Assembly (NCBI GenBank): GCA_965651905.1
Contig: CBFGUG010000034.1
Location: forward strand, 1-64,000
Length of the DNA: 64,000 bases
Source of the DNA: SZUA-265 sp965651905
GTDB taxonomy: Bacteria; Myxococcota_A; Polyangia; Polyangiales; Polyangiaceae
Direction: 5' to 3'
Positions 8,613 to 17,989 of the stretch are shown piece by piece (the first letter of the stretch is position 1; every line of letters begins with the position of its first letter). The notes under the pieces were generated by a model. It saw nothing but the letters and a program-made list of their open reading frames with translations. It made no database searches and was not told the origin of the DNA. Both the position numbers and the translations under genes were made by a program.

Positions 8613-9662
8613 GTGACCCGAGGTGCCCCGCCGAAGCCGTCCAGACCCTCGCCGGTCCCGCCCCCTCCACGCCCTGCGATGCCGCCCTCTAGGGCAAGTC
8701 GTCCACCGATGACGCCCGATGAGCGTGAGGAGCTCACGCTCAAAGCGCTCGGGCTGTTACGCGAGCAGGTCGAAGCGCGCATCGTACACTACAAGGCGGA
8801 ACTCGAGACGAGCCCCGAACTAGACGCGGTGACGGCCCAAGTCGTCAACCAGATCCGTCAACTGCAAGAAGCCGCTGCCGCAGAACAACCCGTCGAAAAA
8901 GACCCAGCGCTGATAGAGAACGCGCACATCGGCATGCTGCATCGCTTGCTGCACGAAACGCTGATCGCGGACATGAGTTATCCCACGCGCGCGATTCAGC
9001 CGATAGGCAAGCGGCTAGCCAAGCTGTTCTTCGAAAGCGAGCTGCACGCCAAAACGCAAGAGCACCGCGATAAGGTGATTCACCTGCCCGAACAGGGTGT
9101 CTATTACGTGCTCAAACGCTACCGCCATCGCTTGCGCACGGAGCTCGATGGCTTCGAGTACGGCAGCGACGAGATCAAGTCGATGACCGTGGAACTGCTC
9201 ACCAAAATCGAGCGGGACCTGCAAGTGGCCTTCTTGTCCAGGCGTTCACCCGAGCTCAACCGTGTGATGGGGGTGTTCACGGGGGTGCTGACGGACTTCT
9301 TTCAGAAGCATCTGCCCTCGAGACTGGAGCAGATGTCACGTCTGACGATCCGCAAGTCACTCACCGCGCACCAACCGAACAGTGTCCCCTACAAGATACA
9401 CGCCGACCGTTTCGCTGGATTCCGCGCCGCTTGGGAACGGGTGCTGATGACGCAGATGATCCACTTCTGTGGCGACGAATTCATCTCACGCGTGGACCGC
9501 AGCGACGACATGGTGCGCGACGACACCATTGCGTTCTTCACCAACGCCCACATCTACAGCGAGACCTGCGAAGTGATCTGCGAGGGCATGTACGATCGCT
9601 TGTGCGTCGAAGGGTTTCTCGACCTGCCCGTGGACTGGCGGGTCTCGATGAGTAAGCGCTGA
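8613..9662 (+). CDS. conserved hypothetical helical protein
   Basis: 349 aa from a GTG start. The first 30 residues are Pro/Arg-rich and disordered; the rest is strongly helical and charged, with no signal peptide or membrane segment, so a cytoplasmic protein is likely. Features include a long helix around residues 40-90 (EELTLKALGLLREQVEAR) and a HIYSETCEVICEGMYDRL segment near the C-terminus. I do not recognise a family or catalytic motif. It stands alone between bolA (divergent) and the ferrochelatase gene (convergent, 76 bp away). Confidence 0.8.
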   Translation: MTRGAPPKPSRPSPVPPPPRPAMPPSRASRPPMTPDEREELTLKALGLLREQVEARIVHYKAELETSPELDAVTAQVVNQIRQLQEAAAAEQPVEKDPALIENAHIGMLHRLLHETLIADMSYPTRAIQPIGKRLAKLFFESELHAKTQEHRDKVIHLPEQGVYYVLKRYRHRLRTELDGFEYGSDEIKSMTVELLTKIERDLQVAFLSRRSPELNRVMGVFTGVLTDFFQKHLPSRLEQMSRLTIRKSLTAHQPNSVPYKIHADRFAGFRAAWERVLMTQMIHFCGDEFISRVDRSDDMVRDDTIAFFTNAHIYSETCEVICEGMYDRLCVEGFLDLPVDWRVSMSKR

Positions 9663-9738
9663 GGGAGACGAACAGCGCGAGCTCGAGCAGCCACAGGGCG
9701 AGCACGGGCAGTGAGTACCACGCGCCATGGATGGATCG

Positions 9739-10629
9739 TCAACGCGCTGAAGCCAGCGTGCGCTCAGCTAGATCGGCCAGCGCGGCGATGAACGCTGAAT
9801 CGAGTCCGAGCGCGGGCACGCGCGTCCACTGCAAGTTGAGAGCACGCGCGTGCTCCCTCGCTTCGATATCTAGATCATAAAGCGTCTCGACGTGATCCGC
9901 GAGGAAGCCGATGGGCGCTACGACCACATGGCGTTCACCCGCAGCTGCGCAGTGTTCGAGCGTCTCTTTCAGACTGGGCCCCAGCCACTGTCCACCATCT
10001 GCGCCCTCGCTTTGATAGGCCAGGTGCGCCGCGTGCCCCAGACGGCTTGTGATGGCCTCATGACACGCCTCCACGTCGCGAGCGTAGTTATCGCCCCTGG
10101 CGATCACCGCCATCGGCAAGCTGTGGGCTGTCATGATCAACGTGCACGGTTCATCGGGTAGGTGCCTCGCGATCAGTTGCGCCTGGGCGTCAAGATACGC
10201 GGGATCCTGGCTCCAATTGGGGACCGTGACCAGATCCATGCTGGCGTCACCACTGCCAGTAATCGCTTGGCGGGCAGCGATCGCTTCGCGGGCAGCGTTG
10301 GCATAAACCTCGACGCTGAACTGCGCCAGGGGCAGTAGACACAGTCTCGTCACTCCTGCTTGACGCACGCGCGGCAGCACTTCTTCCACAGTCGGGTGCC
10401 ACAGGCGCATCGCCACGAAGCTGGGAAGTTTCGTCAGCTCCGACACGGCATCTGCTTGGCGCTTCGTGGTCTCCAATAGCGGGGAGCCTCCGATGGTCTC
10501 GTAGCGGCGCCTGAGCTCTTGGATTAACTCGTCACTGGCAGCTCGGCCCCGCCTGATTCGCTTCAAGAACTCGGGGAGTTCGGAAGTATCGCCAATGGTT
10601 CCGTGCGCAAGAAAGAGAATCCCGTCCAT
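9739..10629 (-). CDS. hemH: ferrochelatase, coproporphyrin-type (CpfC-like)
   Basis: 296 aa. It inserts Fe2+ into a porphyrin in haem synthesis. The sequence follows the short Firmicutes form: RIRRGR, RYETIGGSPL, YQSEGADGGQWLGP and ADHVETLYDLD match the B. subtilis enzyme, which acts on coproporphyrin III. The catalytic His is in TAHSLP (about residue 165) and the Glu in ETLYDLD (about 248). No C-terminal 2Fe-2S Cys set is present. One oddity is that the N-terminal Tyr of the AYGTP motif (Tyr13 in B. subtilis) is His here (AHGTI). Assignment to the coproporphyrin branch is by sequence resemblance; the substrate is not proven. The following intergenic region is shared with the divergent kinase gene. 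Confidence 0.9.
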   Translation of the reverse strand: MDGILFLAHGTIGDTSELPEFLKRIRRGRAASDELIQELRRRYETIGGSPLLETTKRQADAVSELTKLPSFVAMRLWHPTVEEVLPRVRQAGVTRLCLLPLAQFSVEVYANAAREAIAARQAITGSGDASMDLVTVPNWSQDPAYLDAQAQLIARHLPDEPCTLIMTAHSLPMAVIARGDNYARDVEACHEAITSRLGHAAHLAYQSEGADGGQWLGPSLKETLEHCAAAGERHVVVAPIGFLADHVETLYDLDIEAREHARALNLQWTRVPALGLDSAFIAALADLAERTLASAR

Positions 10630-10937
10630 GGTGCGTATCCGCCTTTGGTGACCAGTCTGAAGAGTAATCCAATGGCCGTCGTAGCATGTTGTCCGACGCT
10701 ATCGTCCCCTATCGCACTTCGGTGACCCAAAGACGACTGTGGCGTCGATGCGTAGCGGTCGCTCACCCGTGGAGAGCAGTCGTGTTTTCTTTCGCGCGAG
10801 CGTGAGTCAGCCGTGCGAGCTCTACAAATTCGAGCTAGAACTTGACGTTGCGTGAAGCTCGATTGGCGGCGGGGGTGTCGCTCCGCGCCCGAGCTTCTGA
10901 TTCGAACGCACGCCGTCGTCCCTATCCCCGAGAATCG
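10630..10937. other. intergenic region between hemH and kinase gene
   Basis: 308 bp between divergent starts. A TTG at 10842 would extend the downstream kinase gene by 32 codons, but that stretch has Ser/Arg-rich composition, so I treat it as untranslated. I see no clear promoter, repeat or RNA gene. Confidence 0.45.
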
Positions 10938-13900
10938 ATGCGTCTCCGCCCCAACCCCATCGAAGCGTTTGCCAGTCTGCCCCGGGTCGATGACCCGAAC
11001 GAACGGAGGGCAAGCTGGCGGCAAGCGTTTACTTTTCTCGGCCAGCAGCCTCGAATCGACGGCCCCCCCGCACTCGACCAGGTCGATGTCGGTGTCGTCC
11101 AACAAGCCTGCCGGACGGCACTCAGCCACGGCTTGGCGGATGATCTGGATTGGATTGGCGGCGAACAAGCCATCGTCGCGCTCTACGAGCTGACAACCGC
11201 GCTGCCTCCGGGAGATGAACGGCGCGAGTTCGGCAAACGCGTGTTTCAGCGGACCTTTGGTGGCCCGGCTGGACCGTTCGTCGCCGTGGCGCAACGCATG
11301 GCCTGGAGCGGCGTCAAGCAACTCGAGAGCGCAGCCCTGAGGGCACGGGTTGGCTTGTGCTTCACGCTCCCCGTGGGAAGCTCCGTAAACGTCGATCCTC
11401 TGGCACTCGCGCTCGTGTCTGGCAGCCAGCGATTTGCAGCATGGGTGGGGCAGCCGTCCACGGGGCCGCTACCCAAACGCCGACTGTCGGCGCGTATTCT
11501 GGAGCGGGCGAGTCGAGAAGCCGTGCGTCGCTCACTGGCGGGTGATCCGCAGCCTCTCACCTGGTTGCTCGGACCCGAGGTGCGTCCCGTGCTCGACCGG
11601 TTACTTGCCGACCGTGAGCCGCTCGTCTGGCGTCACGCGGCGGTCGCCCGCGGCACGTTGGCGGAGGTGAACCCGTCGTTGCGTGAAGAGATCGACTTGC
11701 AACTCGATCCCGAGCTGTCTCCTGCGCAGTGGCGGCGGGCTGCCGTCAGTCTGATGGCGTGTCTGAGCCATGACGCAGATACGGCGTTACCGCAATGTCG
11801 GAACCTCTTCTCGGGGGAGATCGCGCGGCAACACCCCGGGCTACTCTCCGCTGCACTCTGGGGGTTACCGCCCGTCATCGAAGCAGAGCCCGAACTCGCG
11901 GAGGAGGCGGTGGCTCTGTTGGCTGCCACAGGTCGCGCAGACGTCGCCGACGAGCTGGCTCTGCTGCGGCGTCAGGTTGCAAACCCCGACTTCGCAGCAG
12001 ACGCCGCGAAACAACTGGCCGCCACACTCGAACGACAACAGTCGAACGTGGATCCAGCCCTGCGTGCACTCACTCGACGCTGCCGGGCGATGCTGGTGGG
12101 CGACGCCAAAGCGACCCAACTATCGGACGAACTCCGAGCCGCGTCGTTAGCCTACGAGAACGATGACGCCCTACGAGCGTGTAACCTCGCGGCAAGTGCG
12201 CTCGAACAGGCGCACAAGCTGATGACCCAGATAGAAACCGCCTCAGCCGAGAGCCCGGCGGGGCTCTTGGAGGTCTATCCAGAGCTGGCCGATTTGGGCG
12301 TGAGCTTGTTGGAAGACAGTCGCTTGCACGACCTGTTACTCCTGGGGCGCAAGCCAGGGGATCTGAGCGCAGTCGTCCCCCAGTACGACAACCTGCTCGA
12401 TCGGTTGGGCAACTGGCTCCTGCGTTCGGAGCAGCTGGCGCAGGCGGAGTCCCGGCCCTGGTCTGCCAGTGAGGGTCTGTTGCGTCGCAGCAAGCTCGTG
12501 ATCTTCCTGCACTTGCTCGACACCCAAAGCGTCGAACGCCAAGAAGACGGCAAGACCGTGCGCCAACGCCTCCGGGCTTCGATGATGACACTGCTGACGA
12601 ACATCGTCGAAGGGCCGGATGCGACGTTGCATCGAGTGATGTGCGCGGCTCTCGCGCGCAGCTTCGACGCTGCGGTGCGCGAGTCGATGATCGAACCCAG
12701 TGATCTGCTGCTGGTCGTGATGTCGCGGCTGGATGAGCACAATAGCCTCAACGCCATCATGGAGGGCTCGACGGAAATCGACATGCGGCGTTGTCTGCAC
12801 GCCTATGGTCAGCTGCTCGCCGCGGTGCGTGGTGACGAAGAAAGCGATGACGAGACCAGCGTGTGGCGTGATCAACGCGTCGCTCGCGCGGTGATTCAGT
12901 TCAGTAGCGAGCTAGCCGCGCGGGGCTCGTATCGCGGGGAGGCCCTTCGTCAGTCGCTGCTGCGGCTGGGCAGAGCCATGGAGGCCATCGTCGCGGCGCG
13001 GGCTCTTTCCGAATTCGTTCCCGACGAGTCCGGACAGCGTAACTGGCTGGAGGAGCTGGAAACGGCGACTGACGGGTTACAATTGCTGATCCAGGGCGCA
13101 TCGGCGCGAGTGCGCGGCATTCGACTGCGAACCCAGCAGCGCAGCGTCGCAGTGCGTTCCGGGCAACCGCTATCGTCGATGGTAGAACGCTGCGTCAGCG
13201 CTGCTACGACGCTGCCGAAGACGGATCTCGACACGGCATTGGTTCGCATGGTTGCCGGGCTTCCCCAGGCGCTCGCCGAACCAATCACCCAGCTTTGTTC
13301 TCGCCTCGTCAGCCTGCCGCATCAGCTCGCGCGAGAGGTGGCGGTAATCCCCCTCAAGAAGCGTCGCACCGCGCTGCCCGACTGGCTGCTCCCGCGCAGA
13401 ACGATCGGGGGGTTCTACGTCGTCAGAGCGTTGGGTACTGGAGGCGTGAGTACCGTGTTCGTCGCCAAACGCATCGAGGAACGAAAGGATCCCGATGCGG
13501 AGACCTACGCCCTGAAGATCCCTCATTACGACCCGACCACCGCACGCAGCTTGTCCGAACAAGAGTTCTTGGACATGTTCCGAGACGAAGCTGGCGCGCT
13601 CTTGAGTCTGCCACGACATGAGAACCTTTCGGGTTTCGTCAACTTCGACGTCGCTGCGAAACCCAAGCCGATTCTGGTGATGGAGCTGATCGCGGGGCAG
13701 TCGCTGGAACGGTTGCTGCTCCGTCGCTCGCTGGCTGCGGAGACCGTGTTTCGCTACATGGACGGACTACTCAGCGGCCTCATCGCGATGCATCGAGCGG
13801 GAGTCGCGCACCTCGACATCAAGCCGTCGAACGTGATCGTACGTGACGAGTCAACGCCCGTACTCGTCGACTTCGGACTCAGTGGAAGACAGCTGCGACC

Positions 13901-14300
13901 CGGCTGCGGCACGTTGGAATACTGCGCTCCCGAGGTGCTGGGCGTGATCCCGGACGGCGCGACGCCAGATCCTACGCGCGCCGACGTCTACGCGTTCGCG
14001 TGCATGGCCTTCGAGCTGCTCACGGGGCGCTTGCTGTTCGACGCGGACGACGAAGCCGCGCTGATGTCCCAACAGCTCTCTCACGATGGTTGGCCCGACG
14101 CGTTGGCCCAGCTGGCGGAGATCGACGGCATGCGGCCGATTGCAGCGGTGTTGGGCGCTTGTTTGCGACGTGACTTCCGCCATCGCCCGAGCGCCACCGA
14201 AGTGCGCTCAGCGCTGCACAAGGCGAGGCAGAAGCTCGACGCTCGGCACTTGCCGTGGCCCGTGGACAGCCCAGTCGAAGCAACGGGGATGACGGCCTGA
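10938..14300 (+). CDS. large protein with C-terminal Ser/Thr protein kinase domain
   Basis: 1120 aa from the ATG at 10938 (a TTG 32 codons upstream is an alternative). The first 800 or so residues are helical, Ala/Leu/Arg-rich, without a recognised domain or membrane segment, and resemble alpha-helical repeat (HEAT/TPR-like) scaffolds. The kinase domain covers about residues 815-1100: Gly loop GTGGVSTVF, catalytic Lys in YALKIP (about 858), HLDIKPSN catalytic loop (HLD replacing HRD, about 957), DFG (about 977), CAPEVL and a C-lobe Arg in RHRPSA. All catalytic residues are present, so it should be active. Most bacterial Hanks kinases put the kinase domain first and anchor it with a helix; this one is reversed and apparently soluble. 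The substrate is unknown. Confidence 0.85.
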   Translation: MRLRPNPIEAFASLPRVDDPNERRASWRQAFTFLGQQPRIDGPPALDQVDVGVVQQACRTALSHGLADDLDWIGGEQAIVALYELTTALPPGDERREFGKRVFQRTFGGPAGPFVAVAQRMAWSGVKQLESAALRARVGLCFTLPVGSSVNVDPLALALVSGSQRFAAWVGQPSTGPLPKRRLSARILERASREAVRRSLAGDPQPLTWLLGPEVRPVLDRLLADREPLVWRHAAVARGTLAEVNPSLREEIDLQLDPELSPAQWRRAAVSLMACLSHDADTALPQCRNLFSGEIARQHPGLLSAALWGLPPVIEAEPELAEEAVALLAATGRADVADELALLRRQVANPDFAADAAKQLAATLERQQSNVDPALRALTRRCRAMLVGDAKATQLSDELRAASLAYENDDALRACNLAASALEQAHKLMTQIETASAESPAGLLEVYPELADLGVSLLEDSRLHDLLLLGRKPGDLSAVVPQYDNLLDRLGNWLLRSEQLAQAESRPWSASEGLLRRSKLVIFLHLLDTQSVERQEDGKTVRQRLRASMMTLLTNIVEGPDATLHRVMCAALARSFDAAVRESMIEPSDLLLVVMSRLDEHNSLNAIMEGSTEIDMRRCLHAYGQLLAAVRGDEESDDETSVWRDQRVARAVIQFSSELAARGSYRGEALRQSLLRLGRAMEAIVAARALSEFVPDESGQRNWLEELETATDGLQLLIQGASARVRGIRLRTQQRSVAVRSGQPLSSMVERCVSAATTLPKTDLDTALVRMVAGLPQALAEPITQLCSRLVSLPHQLAREVAVIPLKKRRTALPDWLLPRRTIGGFYVVRALGTGGVSTVFVAKRIEERKDPDAETYALKIPHYDPTTARSLSEQEFLDMFRDEAGALLSLPRHENLSGFVNFDVAAKPKPILVMELIAGQSLERLLLRRSLAAETVFRYMDGLLSGLIAMHRAGVAHLDIKPSNVIVRDESTPVLVDFGLSGRQLRPGCGTLEYCAPEVLGVIPDGATPDPTRADVYAFACMAFELLTGRLLFDADDEAALMSQQLSHDGWPDALAQLAEIDGMRPIAAVLGACLRRDFRHRPSATEVRSALHKARQKLDARHLPWPVDSPVEATGMTA

Positions 14301-14332
14301 CTGACGGGTCATGTGCTGAGGTCGCCTGAACG

Positions 14333-16885
14333 TCACTCGTCCGCCGCGGCAGAGCCCTGCAACAGCGCGGCACGTGCGGACTGCAATCGCGCCTTGGCGT
14401 CGGCATCATCGCCAGGCGCGAGGCGCGAGGCCCGATCGAGGTGGATCCGAGCTCGCGCCGGCTTGCCTGCTCGGGTGGCGAGTTCGGATGCTTGGAGCCA
14501 GGTCGACCAAGACGACTGACGCTGGGCTGCGCGCTCTGCGTGTTCCAAGGCCATCAACCAACGCTCTTGCCCTCGGTAGAGCGACGCCAAGTGACGATGC
14601 GCGTTCGCGCAGGCTTCTGCGGCATCGCAATGCGCGTCGAGATACGTCACTTTGGCGATTTCGAGTTCGCGTTCACCTAGCGCCGCTGCGGCTTCCAGCA
14701 TCAGCGTGCTGCAGCGGCGGCGGTCGGGATGTCTTGGACAATGGGCGCTCAGCCGCGCGAAGGCGTCCGGGTGGCGCGCCTCGAGTAGCAGCAGCTCGGC
14801 CTGGGGGAGCAACAGAGACGTCTCACTCATGCCCGTCGCCCGAGCAGCGTCCAGTGCCGTGTGAACTTCGTCGAGGCAGCGCTCACGCTCGGCATCACAA
14901 GGAGCCTGGCCTGCGGTGAGCGAGGCGAGCGTGGCGTTCGCCAGCGCCAAGTAGTCACGTTCTTGCGCGGGTAGCGCAAGCTGCGCACGCAGAGTCCAGT
15001 CACGTCGCGCTTGCGGCGTTGCAGCGTGCTGAGCCAACGCCATGGTAGCCCAACTCTCGAGCGCGCCTTTCGGGATGATCTCGTGCGCACGCTGTGGCGC
15101 GTGGGTCAGAGCCCAGCGCGCCGCAGCCGCAGCCGTTGCCGGATGTTTTTCGATGCCAACCCGCAGCACGAGCAACGCTTGCTTCAACTTGCCGAGGCGC
15201 CTCAGGGCCTCCGCCAGAACCAGGTGGGTTCGCCCATTGTTCGGCTGCGTGAGCAACGCCTGGTTGAGCCAACGAAGCGTACCCGGGTCTCGTTCATCCA
15301 GTAGCACCAGCGCCCCCAATCGCATGATGTACGCGTCCGCAGGATGTCGGAGCAACGCCTGATTCACCGCCGCTCTTCGCGAAGCTGCCCCTTCCGCCTG
15401 TTGCACGACATCGCGCAACCTGTGGTGGTCGAACTCCGCAAGACGAGGGACCGCCGCCCAGGTGACGCCGCCCGCCGTGAACGTCAGCGCGGCCAAGACC
15501 ACGAGAGGCCAATCGCGGCGAGGCGGCGTAGCACTGCGCAGCTTGGGTGAACTACGGGAGCTCGGAGCGGATGCACCACCAGGTGAGACCGCCGTGGTTG
15601 CCGCGGCCAAGACGAACACCAAAGGCACGGCGAGGCCAGGTACCTCGAGCCCCAAATCCAACACGTTCTGTGCGAGCACGACCAGGATCGCGACGTACGC
15701 CGCGAGCCGAGTAGCGTCGCTCAGCCACGCACGCCGCGGGCGCAGCAGCCACAACAGCCCTAGGAGACACGCGCCGCCAACCACGAGCCCCCAGCCCGCG
15801 AGCCACTCGACTGCCCAGTTCTCTGCATGCACGAACACGACGTCGGCGCCGATGGTTTCGGTGTTTGCCTCGACATCGAGCAAGCGACCGATCTCAGGAG
15901 CCAGCGCGCCACGCCCAACACCGACGATGGGGTGCTCGAGAGCGACGGCTGCGCCCGCGCGGACGACCTCGAGTTTCGCCAAATCGTCGTTCAGCAGATC
16001 CGCTTTCAGAGAACTTCTCAGGGCCAGCCAGAAGTACCCAGCCCCGAGAACCAGCGCTGCGCCGAGACCTGCTGCGCGCGCCCCTCTCAGATCTCGACGA
16101 TGCCCCAGCAGCATGGCGCCCGAGTACCCGACGACACCGAGCAACAACACACCTGCTCCCGCGCGGGAGCCGCTCAGGAGTGAAGTGGCTCCGAGAACTG
16201 CCGCCGACAGTAGCCCGAGGCTCTGCTGTCTCGAGTTGGAGCGCGGGTGCAGAGCCCAACCAAGTGCACACAGCGTGCCCAAATTGAGTAGCCCTGCCAG
16301 GTTATTGGGGTTCAACAGCGGTCCTGCACTGGCGAACGGAGCCGAAATCGGTTCGTAGAGACCGTAGACGCGTTTGGCGTCGAGGTACTGGTGAAGTGCC
16401 GAAACCCCCGCAACGGCCAACGCCAGCGCCCAAACCACACCCAATGCTGCGCGCAGTCCGAGGTGTCGCGCGAACCTCGCGGCGAGTGCCCAGACCGCCG
16501 CGTACCCCAACCACTTGGCCGCCTCCAGCCGGGTGCTCTCGGGTTCGATCGAAATGGGCGCCCAACGTCGGTCGGTTTCGAGCAGCGAAAATGCGTCCGA
16601 CCAGATGCGTGCGCTGGTCGCGTCGAGCGCTTCGAGCACTGATAGCGGTAATGGCACGCACTGCGCGGCGGTGTATACCGCTAGCCCGCCCAGCCACCAT
16701 ACCGCGAGCGGCCAGTTGCGAGAAGATCCCGCCGCGCCGAGCGCCACGAGTGCGGCGAGGCCAAGCAGCCACACGCCCACGAAAAGCGGCATCACGCCAC
16801 CGACGACCAAGGCGCTTGCCCAGACGGCAGCTACGATCCCCCACTGCTGCAGGACCCGTCTCGTCGCTTTCAACTCTGTGCGCAA
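14333..16885 (-). CDS. O-antigen ligase/polymerase-like membrane protein with TPR C-terminus
   Basis: 850 aa. The first 460 residues hold many hydrophobic helices (e.g. GIVAAVWASALVVGGVMPLF at residues 16-35) with a periplasmic loop, as in Wzy/WaaL O-antigen ligase proteins; VGVGRGALAPE and the following HAENWAVEWLAGWG fit the conserved region with a catalytic His. The C-terminal 380 residues are helical repeats (e.g. ALLTQPNNGRTHLVLAEALR) typical of tetratricopeptide repeats. It probably joins or transfers glycans at the outer face of the inner membrane. The start is a TTG at 16885 and is uncertain. It is convergent with the kinase gene, 32 bp apart, and has no glycan genes next to it. Confidence 0.8.
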   Translation of the reverse strand: MRTELKATRRVLQQWGIVAAVWASALVVGGVMPLFVGVWLLGLAALVALGAAGSSRNWPLAVWWLGGLAVYTAAQCVPLPLSVLEALDATSARIWSDAFSLLETDRRWAPISIEPESTRLEAAKWLGYAAVWALAARFARHLGLRAALGVVWALALAVAGVSALHQYLDAKRVYGLYEPISAPFASAGPLLNPNNLAGLLNLGTLCALGWALHPRSNSRQQSLGLLSAAVLGATSLLSGSRAGAGVLLLGVVGYSGAMLLGHRRDLRGARAAGLGAALVLGAGYFWLALRSSLKADLLNDDLAKLEVVRAGAAVALEHPIVGVGRGALAPEIGRLLDVEANTETIGADVVFVHAENWAVEWLAGWGLVVGGACLLGLLWLLRPRRAWLSDATRLAAYVAILVVLAQNVLDLGLEVPGLAVPLVFVLAAATTAVSPGGASAPSSRSSPKLRSATPPRRDWPLVVLAALTFTAGGVTWAAVPRLAEFDHHRLRDVVQQAEGAASRRAAVNQALLRHPADAYIMRLGALVLLDERDPGTLRWLNQALLTQPNNGRTHLVLAEALRRLGKLKQALLVLRVGIEKHPATAAAAARWALTHAPQRAHEIIPKGALESWATMALAQHAATPQARRDWTLRAQLALPAQERDYLALANATLASLTAGQAPCDAERERCLDEVHTALDAARATGMSETSLLLPQAELLLLEARHPDAFARLSAHCPRHPDRRRCSTLMLEAAAALGERELEIAKVTYLDAHCDAAEACANAHRHLASLYRGQERWLMALEHAERAAQRQSSWSTWLQASELATRAGKPARARIHLDRASRLAPGDDADAKARLQSARAALLQGSAAADE

Positions 16886-16983
16886 CGGCTCGACGATAAC
16901 TCAAACCGCAGCGCAGTGCTCTGCTGCTGCGACGCTCGACGACTCACGCCCAAGCTCGCGACAGCGTGAAGCCCGAGCGCCGC

Positions 16984-17391
16984 TCAGGCCTTGGCGCCGG
17001 CACGCCCGCGAGCTCGGCAGGCGTGCGAGTTCAGAACGTGGGCGACGATCAGCGCCGCTGAAGCCGCCAGCGACAAAACCAGTTCTCCGTCACCGTGATG
17101 ATCCGTAGCCCACAACGTCGACAAGATGGCGATGCCGACGGCAAGAAACGGTACCGTGCGCCAGTTGCCGTGAACCGCTGTGCCGAAGCCCACTGCGACA
17201 ATCGCCAGACCGCCGAGCAGCAGTCGCATGCCGTTTTCGAACGCGTGAGAACCCAAGAGCGGCGCGACTGCGAGCAAGATCGGCGTGGCCACGCAATGCA
17301 CGGCGCAAGCCGCCGACAACACGATCGCGAAGCGGTCGAGGGCGGGCAGCCAGCGCGCGCCAGAGGCATGCGTCAGGTGATGGTGCGTCAC
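16984..17391 (-). CDS. MerC-domain membrane protein
   Basis: 135 aa, GTG start. It has four hydrophobic helices and the MerC hallmark CAVHC within the first helix (AIVLSAACAVHCVATPILLA), where the two Cys in MerC bind mercuric ion for uptake. Histidines cluster at the N-terminus (MTHHHLTH). Chromosomal MerC-like proteins of this length occur outside mer operons and their metal is usually unknown. It starts 10 bp after a 40-aa reading frame that itself follows a Fur-family gene, so the three are probably one transcript and the metal is likely the one sensed by that regulator (zinc is my guess). There are no merA, merT or merR genes nearby. Confidence 0.85.
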   Translation of the reverse strand: MTHHHLTHASGARWLPALDRFAIVLSAACAVHCVATPILLAVAPLLGSHAFENGMRLLLGGLAIVAVGFGTAVHGNWRTVPFLAVGIAILSTLWATDHHGDGELVLSLAASAALIVAHVLNSHACRARGRAGAKA

Positions 17392-17401
17392 GGCGCCGAG
17401 C

Positions 17402-17524
17402 TTAGTGCGTCATCGATGCACTCGCAACACGGTCGCAATAGCAGTGCTGATACGACTGGTTGGCCTTCGGGCCGTTCTGGGTGCCGTAGTGAAACGGGGC
17501 CGCGTTTTCCGGACTGCCGCTCAA
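17402..17524 (-). CDS. 40-aa CxC peptide between fur and merC
   Basis: 40 codons from a TTG start, two bases past the fur stop and ending 10 bp before the merC-like start. Third codon positions are almost all G or C, as in the flanking real genes. The peptide has a HCYC motif (residues 27-30), three His and several Tyr/Gln/Asn, and no signal peptide. The His-Cys-x-Cys group could bind a metal ion, which would fit a transcript that also encodes a metal regulator and a MerC-like transporter. There is no clear Shine-Dalgarno; translation could be coupled to the fur stop. I know of no named family, and expression is unproven. Confidence 0.5.
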   Translation of the reverse strand: MSGSPENAAPFHYGTQNGPKANQSYQHCYCDRVASASMTH

Positions 17525-17526
17525 AA

Positions 17527-17961
17527 TTACTGACAGCCGTCGCAGACGCCACGCACGTGAACTTCGACGTCGCGAGTGGCCAGCGCGCGCGGGATACCCC
17601 GACGGGGTGACGTGATCGTGACGTCCGTCAGGCACTCTACCGAGCCGCAGCTCGTACAGACGAAATGCGGGTGCAACGCGGCGTCGTGGGTTTCGCTGTC
17701 CGCCGAGCCGTCGAAACGCCACACGCGATCCCCGAGCTCGACTTTGCGAGCGAGCCCGGCACTCACCAGATCCACCAAGTTGCGATAGATGGTGGCGCGA
17801 TCCCAGGGCTGCTGTTTCAGGCCCTCAACCACGTCCGCGTGACTCAGGGGACGTGGCGCGCCGCGCAACATGCGCATGACGGCCAGACGCGACGCGGTGG
17901 CGCGCAACCCAGCGCCTCGAAGCTGTTCCTTGAGTTGTTCCGTCTGCTGCTTGGCGACCAC
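17527..17961 (-). CDS. Fur-family metal-responsive transcriptional regulator
   Basis: 144 aa, GTG start. The N-terminal winged helix contains RATASRLAVMRMLRG and the recognition helix WDRATIYRNLVDLV. The C-terminal dimer domain has HPHFVCTSC and the closing CDGC, so both CxxC pairs of the structural zinc site are present, as in Zur, PerR and many Fur proteins. The exact inducer cannot be told from sequence. A perfect 7-bp inverted repeat lies 28 bp upstream of the start (17990-18009), so autoregulation is likely. Downstream on the same strand are a 40-aa CxC peptide and a MerC-like protein, which suggests control of metal uptake. Confidence 0.92.
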   Translation of the reverse strand: MVAKQQTEQLKEQLRGAGLRATASRLAVMRMLRGAPRPLSHADVVEGLKQQPWDRATIYRNLVDLVSAGLARKVELGDRVWRFDGSADSETHDAALHPHFVCTSCGSVECLTDVTITSPRRGIPRALATRDVEVHVRGVCDGCQ

Positions 17962-17989
17962 CCGCCAATGCTGACCCAGTCACGGCCTA

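Noticed and set aside
15462..16358. A 298-codon open frame on the plus strand opposite the O-antigen ligase-like gene
   Set aside because: Ser/Pro/Arg/Thr-rich composition with no signal or motif; antisense shadow.
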